From Kineosporia sp. A_224 (lineage in GTDB: Bacteria; Actinomycetota; Actinomycetes; Actinomycetales; Kineosporiaceae): a stretch of 34,256 bases of DNA. The stretch covers positions 77,954-112,209 of the forward strand of contig NZ_MWLN01000188.1 of NCBI RefSeq assembly GCF_002198655.1, in the 5' to 3' direction. Numbering within the stretch: position 1 is the first letter of the stretch; each line of letters starts with the position of its first letter. Below the pieces are notes generated by a model. That model was not told where the DNA came from, ran no database searches, and saw only the letters and a program-made list of their open reading frames with translations. Shown piece after piece: positions 21,059 through 28,738 of the stretch. The translations under genes were made by a program, and so were the position numbers.

Positions 21059-23041
21059 TCATCGCAGCACCCAGGCGGTGAGGGCGACGACCAGGGCGCC
21101 GGCGGGCAGCACCAGGGCGGTGCGCCACTGGGCGGCCGTCGTCGCCTCGCCCTGGAGCGGGAGGGTCCCGGTGTAGCCGCGGGAGAGCATCGCCAGGTGC
21201 ACGCGCTCGCCGCGCTCGTAGGACCGGATGAACAGGGCGCCCGCGGAGCGGGCGACGACCGGCAGCGCCCGCAGGTCGCCGCCGGTGAAGCCGCGCGACT
21301 CCCGGGCGATCCGCATGCGGTGCATCTCGTCGCCGATGACGTCGCCGTAGCGGACCATGAAGCTCATGATCTGCACGAGCAGCGACGGCATCTTCAACCG
21401 CTCGAGGCCGACGAGCAGCGCGCGCAGGTCGGTCGTCGCCGCGAGCAGGATCGAGCACACGACGCCGAGCGTGGCCTTGGCCAGGACGTTCCAGGCGGAC
21501 CACAGACCGCCGACGGACAGCGACACCCCGAGGACGTCGACCTGCTCGCCGCGGGAGAGGAACGGCATGAGAACGGCGAAGAGCACGAACGGCACCTCGA
21601 CGACCATCCGCCGCAGCACCAGCCCCGCGGGGATCCTCGCGACGGCGGTGACCCCCGCGAGCAGCAGCGCGTAGACGGCGAAGGCCCAGACCGCCTCGCG
21701 GGGCGTCGCGACGACGACGAAGACGAAGAGCACCGTGGCGGCGAGCTTGCTCTGCGGGCTCAGCCGGTGCACCGGGGACTCGGCGTGCCGGTAGAGCCGG
21801 TGCGCGCCGGCGGCGCCACCGCCGCCGCGGGCGGCCTGCGCCGCGTACTCGGCCGCGGTGTCCGCGGCCCCGTTCTCCCGGGCGGCCTGCGTCGAGTAGC
21901 GGGCCTGGAGCCGGTCCGCGGCCGACGGCACCGCCGGACCGTCGGAACGGGCATCCGGCGCCGTGCTGCCCGCGGTGGTGACCGAGTAGGCGTACGTGCC
22001 CGCCCCGGCCTGCGCCGGTGCGGTCGTCGCGGCTGCGCGCCGGGCGCTGCGGCGCCGGACGAGGACGACGACCCCGCCCGCGACGGCGAGCGTCACGAGC
22101 ACCCCGGTCACCCCGGCGACCGCCTTCGAGGCGAAGGCGTCGGCGACCCCGGACGTGCCGTACCCGGAGAACGGCGAGCCGTCGGCGGCGTGCGCCGTCT
22201 CGGTCTGCCCGACACCGGTGTCCGCGGCGACCTTGTTCAGGCCGTCCGGCGCGGTGCTGGCCCAGAAGCTCACGACGCCGGCGACGACGAGCGAGACGAG
22301 CAGGCTGCCGACGACGAAGCGGCGCACCCCGCCCGGGTGCGCGACCGGTGCGGGGGCGGCGTCCCCCGCGGTGGTGCGCAGCTCGAGGCGGCGGTGCAGG
22401 TGCCGGGCGCCGTGCACGAGGTCCGGCCGCACGGCCAGGACGCTCGCGACGGTGGCGCCGGTGATGAGCGCCTCGCCGACCCCGATGAGGACGTGGACGC
22501 CGGTCATCGCGGCGAGGACGGTGGGGACGGGCACATCGCTCGTCCCGCCCAGCGCGTAGAACCCGACGAACCCCAGGGAGGCGGCGGGGACGGCGACGAA
22601 CGCGCTCACCGCGCTCGCCGCGACGACGGAGACACGGGTGCGCGGGAGCACCGCGACGACCACCTTGAAGACTGCCCAGCCGACGAGCACGGTGATGAGC
22701 GACATGTCGGTGATGTTGACCCCGAGTGCCGTGAGGCCGCCGTCCGCGAAGAAGAGGGACTGGACCAGGAGCACGACGGCCACGCACAGGGCCCCGGTCC
22801 AGGGGCCGGCGAGGATCGCCGCGAGCGCGCCCCCGAGCAGATGCCCGCTCGTCCCGGCCGCGACCGGGAAGTTGATCATCTGGGCCGCGAAGACGAAGGC
22901 CGCGACGAGGCCGGCCAGCGGCGCCGTCCGCTCGTCCAGCTCGCGGCGCGTGCCGCGCAGGCAGAGCGCGACGCCGGCGCCGGCGAGGACCCCTGCGGCG
23001 AGCGACACCGGGGGGTTGATGAACCCGTCGGGTACGTGCAC
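21059..23041 (-). CDS. CbiM-CbiN-like-CbiQ fusion, ECF Ni/Co transporter membrane component
   Basis: A 660-residue membrane protein joining parts that are usually separate. Residues 1-225 are the substrate-specific CbiM/NikM module. Starting at the GTG at 23041 it reads MHVPDGFI, and His2 with the N-terminus is part of the metal site in this family, which strongly supports this start. Residues 245-345 form a CbiN-like module with a periplasmic PDGLNKVA segment (about 265) between two helices. A hydrophilic, Ala-rich linker follows, and from about residue 418 the CbiQ/NikQ T-component starts (HRLSPQSKLAATVLF), with the ATPase-coupling motifs ARESRGF and LSRGYTG. GAGGGG lies about 10 nt upstream of the GTG. 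CbiO follows 43 bp downstream. Together they are a complete high-affinity Ni or Co uptake system. Confidence 0.9.
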   Translation of the reverse strand: MHVPDGFINPPVSLAAGVLAGAGVALCLRGTRRELDERTAPLAGLVAAFVFAAQMINFPVAAGTSGHLLGGALAAILAGPWTGALCVAVVLLVQSLFFADGGLTALGVNITDMSLITVLVGWAVFKVVVAVLPRTRVSVVAASAVSAFVAVPAASLGFVGFYALGGTSDVPVPTVLAAMTGVHVLIGVGEALITGATVASVLAVRPDLVHGARHLHRRLELRTTAGDAAPAPVAHPGGVRRFVVGSLLVSLVVAGVVSFWASTAPDGLNKVAADTGVGQTETAHAADGSPFSGYGTSGVADAFASKAVAGVTGVLVTLAVAGGVVVLVRRRSARRAAATTAPAQAGAGTYAYSVTTAGSTAPDARSDGPAVPSAADRLQARYSTQAARENGAADTAAEYAAQAARGGGGAAGAHRLYRHAESPVHRLSPQSKLAATVLFVFVVVATPREAVWAFAVYALLLAGVTAVARIPAGLVLRRMVVEVPFVLFAVLMPFLSRGEQVDVLGVSLSVGGLWSAWNVLAKATLGVVCSILLAATTDLRALLVGLERLKMPSLLVQIMSFMVRYGDVIGDEMHRMRIARESRGFTGGDLRALPVVARSAGALFIRSYERGERVHLAMLSRGYTGTLPLQGEATTAAQWRTALVLPAGALVVALTAWVLR

Positions 23042-23105
23042 AGCGGAACTTCCCCTCGACGGCCGGGCGGGCACCGCCCGGCACCCACGTGCGATCCTCG
23101 CTCAG

Positions 23106-23122
23106 TTGCGAACCATGGGCAA
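23106..23122. promoter_or_regulatory. Nur-box-like operator 1
   Basis: TTGCGAACCATGGGCAA fits TTGC-N9-GCAA, the core of the Nur box (tTGCaa-N5-ttGCAA) described for the nickel-responsive Fur-family repressor of Streptomyces. It lies 65-81 bp upstream of the CbiM-CbiQ fusion start. Eight fixed positions alone are weak; the location and the second site add weight. Confidence 0.6.
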
Positions 23123-23139
23123 CTGCTAAGTCTTCGCAA
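23123..23139. promoter_or_regulatory. Nur-box-like operator 2
   Basis: CTGCTAAGTCTTCGCAA directly abuts operator 1 and has the same 17-bp layout with one core mismatch (CTGC for TTGC). On the minus strand TTGCGA (23134-23139), 16 bp, then CATGGT could be the transporter's -35/-10, so both operators would cover the promoter. Confidence 0.5.
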
Positions 23140-23211
23140 CAAGACCGTAACGGTGGGGTCCGACACCCTCGGGTGATCCACCCCGGGCCGCCGCCTGCCG
23201 ACACGAGCATC

Positions 23212-23889
23212 ATGCTCCTGCTCGCGTCGGTCGGCCTCCTGGGTCTGGGGGCGGCGGTCGCCGTCCGGTGGGCGTTCACCCGCGTCGACGCCCTCGGCCG
23301 GCCCGTGCGCTTCCCCGTCGTCGCCGTCGCGGTGCCGGTCGTCGTCGCGCTCGTCCTCGCGGTCCCCGTCGCGCGCCGCAGCCGCACCGAGCACCGGCTA
23401 TCCGACGTGGCGTCGGTCCTCGCCGGTCGCACCGTCCACGTCGACTGCTCGTCGTCCGGCGCGGGCCTGGTCCACGTCGGGCGGGACGTCGCCCACGTCG
23501 ACTTCGACGCGGCCGGGCGTCCCGGTGACGTCGCCGTCCTCGGCGACGCGGTGTGCGACGACGTCGAGCGCTGGCGCCGCGGGCTCGACGGCACGCCGCC
23601 GGCGCGTGCGGACGTCGAGGGGGCGACCGCCGTGCACGTCCTCACGCACGAGGCGATGCACCTCGGCGGCCGGGTCGACGAAGGGCAGGCAGAATGTGCG
23701 GCGGTGCAACGGGATGCGGCCACCGCGCGGATGCTCGGTGCCGACGACGTGCAGGCACGGCGGCTCGCACGCACCTACTGGCTCGTCGTCCACCCCACCG
23801 TGCCGGAGCCGTACCGGACGTCGGGATGTGCTGCGGGACAAGGGCTCGACGAGCATCTCGCCGACGCGCCGTGGGTGCGGCAGGGGTAG
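23212..23889 (+). CDS. Membrane-anchored putative zinc metallopeptidase (HExxH), unknown function
   Basis: A 225-residue protein. Two N-terminal helices (about 1-19 and 34-52) are followed by an extracytoplasmic or cytoplasmic domain with VHVLTHEAMHLGGRVDEGQAE. The HEAMH plus downstream Glu-containing DEGQAEC resembles a gluzincin-type zinc site. Two other Cys (DCSSSG, AVCDDV) and one near the end (SGCAAG) could pair. I do not recognise the family, and no substrate can be named. The ATG at 23212 is chosen because the first helix starts there; GTG at 23173 is an in-frame alternative giving 13 more residues. It is divergent from the Ni transporter, and the Nur-like sites lie between them, so it may share control. 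A small hairpin follows the stop. Confidence 0.75.
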   Translation: MLLLASVGLLGLGAAVAVRWAFTRVDALGRPVRFPVVAVAVPVVVALVLAVPVARRSRTEHRLSDVASVLAGRTVHVDCSSSGAGLVHVGRDVAHVDFDAAGRPGDVAVLGDAVCDDVERWRRGLDGTPPARADVEGATAVHVLTHEAMHLGGRVDEGQAECAAVQRDAATARMLGADDVQARRLARTYWLVVHPTVPEPYRTSGCAAGQGLDEHLADAPWVRQG

Positions 23890-24126
23890 CGGGCGGCCCG
23901 TTCCGGGCCGCGCGGGCGGCCCCGGGGAACGCCGTGGCGCTGAACCGATGGTGACGAAAGTTCACGCGAACGGCTCAAGGTCCCGTTTCTGTGCACCGAA
24001 GCACGTGATCGACACGATGAGATGACGCCGCCTCATAGCAATGATTCGCAACGGCGGATGTCATCGTGGAGGTACCCACCAACGGGCGGCCGACACCGCG
24101 ACCGCCCACTGCACCCGGAGGCCCAC
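23890..24126. other. Intergenic region upstream of the YegP/H1-like gene
   Basis: Apart from the hairpin at 23893-23911, this stretch is lower in GC than its surroundings and must hold the promoter of the gene at 24127. I see GTGC-ACCGAA-GCAC-like dyad symmetry near 23990-24005 and ATGAG...CTCAT near 24017-24036, but no convincing -35/-10 pair and no gene. Confidence 0.35.
23893..23911 (+). terminator. Hairpin after the HExxH gene
   Basis: GCGGCCCG and its complement form an 8-bp stem with a 3-nt loop, four bases past the stop codon. It is short but well placed for termination. Confidence 0.5.
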
Positions 24127-24651
24127 GTGCCCGCACGCTTCACGCTCAGCAAGGACAAGGCCGGCAAGTTCCGGTTCACGCTCTTCGCCCCGAACGGTCA
24201 GGTCGTCGCGGTCTCGCAGGCCTACGCGACCAAGGCGTCGGCGCTGAACGGCGTCGCGTCCGTCCGCAAGAACGCCCCCGCCGCGACGCTCGACGACGCG
24301 ACGGCGGCCGCGAAGAAGGCGGCGGCCAAGGCCCCCGCCAAGACGGCCGCGAAGCCGGCCGTCAAGACCGCCGCGAAGACCGCCGTCAAGGCCGCGGTCA
24401 AGACGGTCGCGAAGGCGCCGGCGAAGGCCGTCGCCAAGCGCACGGTCAAGGCCGTGACGAAGGCGGCGCCGGCGAAGGCCGCCGCGAAGAAGGCCGCCCC
24501 GGTGACGACGGCGAAGGCAGCCCCCGCCAAGCCGGCGACGAAGGCCCCGGCCAAGGCGGCCGCCAAGGCCCCGGCGAAGAAGGCCCCGGCGAAGCGTGCG
24601 GCGACCCCGCGCAAGCGCGTCGCGGCGCCGAAGCCGGCCGCGACGGTCTGA
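24127..24651 (+). CDS. YegP (DUF1508) domain with histone-H1-like Lys/Ala/Pro tail
   Basis: A 174-residue two-part protein. Residues 1-57 are a single YegP/DUF1508 module (ARFTLSKDKAGKFRFTLFAP, NGQVVAVSQAYATKASALNG, ASVRKNAP). From about residue 60 to the end it is almost only Ala, Lys, Pro, Val and Thr, with AAKKAAAK-, KAPAK- and KTAAK-type repeats ending KRAATPRKRVAAPKPAATV, strongly basic like the tails of eukaryotic H1 and of actinobacterial HupB/Lsr2-era nucleoid proteins. The GTG at 24127 has GGAGG 5 nt upstream; an ATG at 24022 would add a tail unlike YegP. DNA binding by the tail is likely by composition; the role of YegP domains is unknown. A strong terminator follows. Confidence 0.87.
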   Translation: MPARFTLSKDKAGKFRFTLFAPNGQVVAVSQAYATKASALNGVASVRKNAPAATLDDATAAAKKAAAKAPAKTAAKPAVKTAAKTAVKAAVKTVAKAPAKAVAKRTVKAVTKAAPAKAAAKKAAPVTTAKAAPAKPATKAPAKAAAKAPAKKAPAKRAATPRKRVAAPKPAATV

Positions 24652-24722
24652 GGCCTCCCGCCTCGCCGCGTCGTACCGGGCGACCGGTGGCGACGCAACA
24701 ACTTCACATCGTCTCGATCCCT

Positions 24723-24754
24723 GTGCAGGGGCGGCCCCCGGGCCGCCCCTGCAC
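24723..24754 (+). terminator. Terminator after the YegP/H1-like gene
   Basis: A 14-bp perfect stem (gtgcaggggcggcc and complement) closes a 4-nt loop (CCCG), 71 bp past the stop. It is isolated and strong. Confidence 0.8.
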
Positions 24755-24816
24755 TGCGTGCGCCCCGTGGCACCGCCCCGGCCCGGCTGTCGGACATGCC
24801 TGCAAGACTCCCGCCC

Positions 24817-25272
24817 ATGGCGACGAGCTGGCAGCTGACGGTGGACTGCGCGGACCCCGCGCGACTCGTGGAGTTCTGGTGCGACGCACTGGGTTACGTG
24901 CCGGAGCCGGCACCGGACGGGTGGTCGAGCTGGCTGGAGTACTGGCTCGCCGGCGGGCTCCCGCCTGAGGAGCTCGTGGGTGCGGAGGAGGGCAGCGGCG
25001 CGATCGTCGACCCGGGCGGCCTGCTCCCGCGCATCTGGTTCCAGGAGGTCCCTGAGGGCCGTGTCGTGAAGAACCGCCTGCACCTCGACCTGTCGTGCAC
25101 GCCCGGCCGGGGCCGGATGCACTACGCGGAGCGCTCCTCGCGGCTCGACGCAGAGGTGGCACGCCTCGTCGCCCTCGGGGCGAGCGTCGTCCGCCGCAAC
25201 GCGCCCGAGGGCGCCGACTACGTCGCGGTGACGCTGCAGGATCCCGAGGGCAACGAGTTCTGCATCAGCTGA
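24817..25272 (+). CDS. Glyoxalase-like (VOC superfamily) protein
   Basis: A 151-residue protein of the vicinal-oxygen-chelate fold, actinobacterial Glyoxalase-like branch. The first beta-alpha-beta unit is WQLTVDCADPARLVEFWCDALGYV and the closing one is VTLQDPEGNEFCIS, with NRLHLDLSC in the middle carrying a possible metal His. Members include lyases, dioxygenases and resistance proteins, and nothing here narrows the reaction. The ATG at 24817 is chosen because homologous proteins start just before the WxLTxD strand; an ATG at 24796 adds seven residues. No SD is seen. The stop lies 11 bp from the convergent DUF1206 gene. Confidence 0.83.
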   Translation: MATSWQLTVDCADPARLVEFWCDALGYVPEPAPDGWSSWLEYWLAGGLPPEELVGAEEGSGAIVDPGGLLPRIWFQEVPEGRVVKNRLHLDLSCTPGRGRMHYAERSSRLDAEVARLVALGASVVRRNAPEGADYVAVTLQDPEGNEFCIS

Positions 25273-25283
25273 CGTGGCTGGCG

Positions 25284-26108
25284 TCAGACCCGGCGCCAGC
25301 GCGCCTCGGCGTAGCCGTAGACCCCGAACGCGAGCAGCGCCAGGGCGGCGAGGACGCCGAGGACCTTGCCGTACGGCTGCTGGAGCAGCGTGCGGAACGC
25401 GGTGTCCATGCCGCCGGCCTTGTCCGGGTCGAAGGTCCACGCGGCCGAGACGACGAGCGCCCCGACGAGGACGAAGACGACGCCGCGGCCGATCGTGCCG
25501 ACCCGGCCGAGGTGGACCACGACGCGCCGCACCTGCGGCGGCACCGCCCGGAAGAAGCGCATGAACTTCAGCTGGTAGCCCTCGACGACGAGCGCCGCAC
25601 CACCGGCCACGATCGCGAGCCCGACGAGGCCGACGAGCACCCGCCCCCCGGTGTGGCTCATGACCTCCGCGGTGAGCGAGGTCTGCTTGCCCTTCTGGGT
25701 CTGCGTCGAGCCGCGCAGCGCCGAGACGGCGGTGAAGGTCAGTGCGAGGTAGACCAGGCCGCGGAACGCCGACTTGAGCCGGGGCCCGGCGCCGTCCGGC
25801 TCGCCGGTGACGCCGAACGCGGCCTCGGCCAGCCGCCAGACCGCGTAGCCGAGGAACCCCACGGCGAGCAGGCCGACGAGCAGCGTGCCCCACGAGTGCG
25901 TGAGCAGCTCCGCGAGGGCGCCCTGCTGGTCGACGTTGCGACCCGAGGAGCCGACCGCCGCGAGCAGCGCGAGCACACCGATGACGACGTAGACCGTCGC
26001 CCGCGCCGCCAGACCCGCCCGGGCGAGCCAGCCGACCTGCTTACTGTCCGCCGCGCCGTCCGCTGCGGCCATCGCCTGCTGCACCCTCGAGGAGGTGGAC
26101 CGGTTCAT
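25284..26108 (-). CDS. DUF1206 family membrane protein
   Basis: A 274-residue protein of three internally repeated two-helix units, as in DUF1206. The units open with LARAGLAARATVYVVIGVLALLA, FRGLVYLALTFTAVSAL and LGRVGTIGRGVVFVLVGALVV; each is followed by a second helix with a Gly-rich core and WR.AEAAF- or YAEARWR-like ends. Function of the family is unknown. The ATG at 26108 has GAGGGAG 5 nt upstream; a start further up would add a basic, unconserved extension. The acyl-CoA-binding protein gene lies 120 bp upstream on the same strand, separated by two hairpins, so it probably has its own promoter. Confidence 0.87.
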   Translation of the reverse strand: MNRSTSSRVQQAMAAADGAADSKQVGWLARAGLAARATVYVVIGVLALLAAVGSSGRNVDQQGALAELLTHSWGTLLVGLLAVGFLGYAVWRLAEAAFGVTGEPDGAGPRLKSAFRGLVYLALTFTAVSALRGSTQTQKGKQTSLTAEVMSHTGGRVLVGLVGLAIVAGGAALVVEGYQLKFMRFFRAVPPQVRRVVVHLGRVGTIGRGVVFVLVGALVVSAAWTFDPDKAGGMDTAFRTLLQQPYGKVLGVLAALALLAFGVYGYAEARWRRV

Positions 26109-26138
26109 GGGGGCTCCCTCGTCCGCGACCCGCGTCTT

Positions 26139-26174
26139 GGACGGCACGCCGCCGTCCGTCGCCAGTCGTGGCGA
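26139..26174 (-). terminator. Twin hairpins after the acyl-CoA-binding protein gene
   Basis: GGACGGC-ACGCC-GCCGTCC (26139-26157) and TCGCCA-GTCG-TGGCGA (26159-26174) stand side by side, 55-90 bp past the ACBP gene stop on the minus strand. A terminator is likely but unproven. Confidence 0.45.
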
Positions 26175-26228
26175 GCGTAGGTCGGCCGGGCGTGGCACGC
26201 CCGCGCAGTTGGCCCCGGTGCGCCCCGC

Positions 26229-26489
26229 TCAGCCCGCGTCGGCGGCCTTGAGCTCCTCGACGTAGGCGACGTACTGCGCCTGCGCGTCCTGCGGGCTCGT
26301 CCCGGCGAGCTGGGCCCACGCGTCGTACTTGAACTTGCCGACGAAGTCGGCGAAGCCGGGGCGTTTGCCCTGGACGTCGCCCACCGTGGACTGCTTGTAG
26401 AGCGCGTAGAGCCTGAGCTTGGCCTCGTTGCCCGGGTCCTTGCTCAGCTGCTTGACGTCCTCGACGGCTGTCTCGAACACCGATGCCAT
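26229..26489 (-). CDS. Acyl-CoA-binding protein
   Basis: An 86-residue four-helix acyl-CoA-binding protein, the full length of the family. The signature LYALYKQSTVGDVQGKRPGFADFVGKFKYDAW holds the Tyr, Lys and Trp that contact the acyl-CoA (YKQxTxGD and KxKYDAW). ACBPs carry long-chain acyl-CoA esters in the cytoplasm; they are standard in eukaryotes and patchy in bacteria, including some actinobacteria. The ATG at 26489 has GGAGG 7 nt upstream. It lies 40 bp downstream of ureD on the same strand and may be read from the urease transcript, although no functional link is known. Confidence 0.93.
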   Translation of the reverse strand: MASVFETAVEDVKQLSKDPGNEAKLRLYALYKQSTVGDVQGKRPGFADFVGKFKYDAWAQLAGTSPQDAQAQYVAYVEELKAADAG

Positions 26490-26529
26490 GGTCGCCTCCG
26501 CCTGTCGTCGGTCACGTCTGGCGGTGAGC

Positions 26530-27267
26530 CTAGGGCCTGGGCAGCGCCGCGACGGGTGTCGTCGGCCACAGGTCCTCGACGTGCCGCAGCGCCGTCGCGA
26601 GGTCGGCGCCGTACGCGGTGAGCAGGACGCCGCCCGCGGCGAGCGGGCACACGACCGCCTCTCCGGACGTCGCGGCGGCCGCCGCGGGCACGTCGGGACC
26701 GAGCAGCAGCCGGCTCACGACGCTGCGCGCGGCCGCCGCCCCGGGCCCGGCCGGACCGGCGGCCAGCACCGCCGAGGTCTGGGTCTGCCGCAGCACCGGG
26801 ACCCCGCCGACGTCGGCCACGAGCCGGCCCGACCAGGTGCCGCCGGGTTCGCGGAACCGGCCGAGGACGACCTGCTCGACGAGGTCGAGCGACCCGGTCG
26901 GCGCGAGCGTCAGCGCCGTGCGGGTGCGCAGCCGGGCGCCCGCGCAGACGACGATCGGCTGCGGCGCGCAGCGCAGGGTCGCGACGTCCGCGACGTCCGC
27001 GGTGACCTCCCACGTCGCGGCGAGGTCGCCGGGCCCGGGCAGCGCGATCGTCGCGGCGACACCCTCGAGGTCGAGCCGGGCGCCGGCCCGGACGACGAGG
27101 TCGAGCTCGACGACGTCACCGTCGAGCGGCCCGGCCGCCGTCCCGACGAGGTGCACCGTCGAGGGCCCGGTGCGGCGGACGGCGAGCGCCCCGTCGGCCC
27201 GCAGCCGTGCGAGGACGGGCGTCCCGTCGTCCTCGACGTCGGCGACGACCTCGACACGGCTACGCAC
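26530..27267 (-). CDS. ureD: Urease accessory protein UreD
   Basis: A 245-residue urease accessory protein. With UreF and UreG it forms the complex that loads Ni and CO2 into apo-urease. Family stretches include [52 protein letters not shown] and [31 protein letters not shown]. It is a shorter actinobacterial form of UreD, with GTG start at 27267 overlapping the ureG stop by 8 bases, so translation is coupled. It is the last urease gene; the ACBP gene follows after 40 bp. Confidence 0.9.
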   Translation of the reverse strand: MRSRVEVVADVEDDGTPVLARLRADGALAVRRTGPSTVHLVGTAAGPLDGDVVELDLVVRAGARLDLEGVAATIALPGPGDLAATWEVTADVADVATLRCAPQPIVVCAGARLRTRTALTLAPTGSLDLVEQVVLGRFREPGGTWSGRLVADVGGVPVLRQTQTSAVLAAGPAGPGAAAARSVVSRLLLGPDVPAAAAATSGEAVVCPLAAGGVLLTAYGADLATALRHVEDLWPTTPVAALPRP

Positions 27268-27961
27268 GCGCGTGCGGCGCGCCCGCCGGGGCCGCGCCGG
27301 CGACGTGCACGCGGTGGTGCTCGAGCTCGGCGAGCAGCCAGTCGACGACCGGGCCGGCGGCCGGGTCCTCGCGCAGCGACACGAGAGCGACCGGGCGGCC
27401 CCCGCGGACCCGGTCGGCGTCCGACGTCATGACGTCGAGGTCCGCGCCGACGAGCGGCGCCAGGTCGCGCTTGTTGATGACGAGCAGGTCGGCGCCCGTC
27501 ACGCCCGGGCCGCCCTTGCGCGGCACCTTGTCGCCGCCGGCGACGTCGACGACGAAGACCTGGACGTCGACCAGACCCTTGCTGAAGGACGCCGTGAGGT
27601 TGTCCCCACCGGACTCGACGAGGACGACGTCGAGGTCGGCGAAGCGCTCGACGAGGTCGTCGACGGCGTCCAGGTTGGCGGTGATGTCGTCCCGGATCGC
27701 GGTGTGCGGGCAGCAGCCGGTCTGGACGGCGGAGATCCGCTCGTCGGGCAGGACGGCGTTGCGGCGCAGGAACTCCGCGTCCTCGGTCGTGTAGATGTCG
27801 TTCGTCACGACGGCGATCGAGAGCCGGTCGGACAGGGTGCGGCACAGGGCCGCGACGAGCGCCGTCTTGCCCGACCCGACGGGGCCGCCGATGCCGACGC
27901 GCAGCGGCCCGCCGGTGCGGACGGTGTGCGCGTGCGGGTCGTCGCCGTGGAACAGGCCCAT
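27260..27961 (-). CDS. ureG: Urease accessory GTPase UreG
   Basis: A 233-residue SIMIBI-class GTPase that delivers Ni to urease. The N-terminus [12 protein letters not shown] is His/Asp-rich and could bind Ni. The P-loop is [14 protein letters not shown], then the Ni-site region with [13 protein letters not shown] and [14 protein letters not shown] (family CPH motif), [15 protein letters not shown] (Walker B region) and [13 protein letters not shown] (NKxDL base specificity). The ATG at 27961 has GGAGG 6 nt upstream. It lies 50 bp after ureF. No ureE is seen in the window, so the His-rich N-terminus may serve as the nickel store. Confidence 0.96.
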   Translation of the reverse strand: MGLFHGDDPHAHTVRTGGPLRVGIGGPVGSGKTALVAALCRTLSDRLSIAVVTNDIYTTEDAEFLRRNAVLPDERISAVQTGCCPHTAIRDDITANLDAVDDLVERFADLDVVLVESGGDNLTASFSKGLVDVQVFVVDVAGGDKVPRKGGPGVTGADLLVINKRDLAPLVGADLDVMTSDADRVRGGRPVALVSLREDPAAGPVVDWLLAELEHHRVHVAGAAPAGAPHARA

Positions 27962-28011
27962 GGTGTCCTCCGGTGGTCGGTGCGTGCTGGTCGGTGCAGC
28001 GGGTGGGCGGG

Positions 28012-28710
28012 TCAGGACGCGAAGAGCCGGTCGCCGCGGGCGGCGTGCCGTTCGGCGAGCAGGTCGAGCAGCGGGTCGCCGTCGTCCGGGACGGCGTGCC
28101 AGCCGCTGGGCGGGGTCGCCGCGACGGCGACGGCCGCCGCCGCGCGGGCGACGGCGTCGACGTCCGCGCCGAGGTCCAGCGTGGCGACGGCGACCTCGAC
28201 GGGGTCGAGGCCGAGCAGCCGCTGGGCGGCGGTCGCGGGGCCCGTCACCGCGAGGTAGGCGGCGACGAGCGCCGCCTCACCGGCGCCCAGGCCGGCGGCC
28301 CGCGCGGCGCAGCCGAGCACGAGGGGGTGGTGCGGGCGGGCCCCGAGGTCGGCCCAGGCGAGGTCGACGTGCGGGCCGACCCAGGACGCGCGGGCCAGGC
28401 GCAGCAGGCCACGGCCCTGGGCCCGGGACGCCGCCCGCTGGGCCGGGGACGGCGTCCGGGCGTCGGCCTCGGCGTCGAGGCGCGCCACGGTCGCCGCGGT
28501 GAGCCCGACGGCGGCCGCCGCGAGACCCGCGGTGACGCGCCCGACGGAGAGCAGCCGCCGGTGCAGGAAGGCGCGCAGGCTCGGTCCGTCGGTGACGAGC
28601 CGGCCGCGCACGGCCTCCTCCACCCCGCCGGAGTGGACGTGCCCGCCGGACGGCAGCCGTTGGTCCGCGAGCGCGAGCAGCGCCGCGACCCCGGCCGGGG
28701 GCGCGGTCAC
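28012..28710 (-). CDS. ureF: Urease accessory protein UreF
   Basis: A 232-residue all-helical accessory protein that pairs with UreD and gates GTP hydrolysis by Ure[24 protein letters not shown] matches the UreF N-terminal block (LxDxxLPxGxFxHSxGLE), and [19 protein letters not shown] and [14 protein letters not shown] match the later ones. The GTG at 28710 is chosen because the conserved block begins 12 residues later; no SD is seen. It lies 28 bp after the Ddn-like gene and 50 bp before ureG. Confidence 0.92.
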   Translation of the reverse strand: MTAPPAGVAALLALADQRLPSGGHVHSGGVEEAVRGRLVTDGPSLRAFLHRRLLSVGRVTAGLAAAAVGLTAATVARLDAEADARTPSPAQRAASRAQGRGLLRLARASWVGPHVDLAWADLGARPHHPLVLGCAARAAGLGAGEAALVAAYLAVTGPATAAQRLLGLDPVEVAVATLDLGADVDAVARAAAAVAVAATPPSGWHAVPDDGDPLLDLLAERHAARGDRLFAS

Positions 28711-28738
28711 GGCCGGACCGGCCGGGTGCGGCCGGCGC

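Noticed and set aside
23042-23211. Cobalamin riboswitch upstream of the CbiM-CbiQ fusion
   Set aside because: The leader is too short and I see no B12-box-like core; the palindromes fit a protein operator better.
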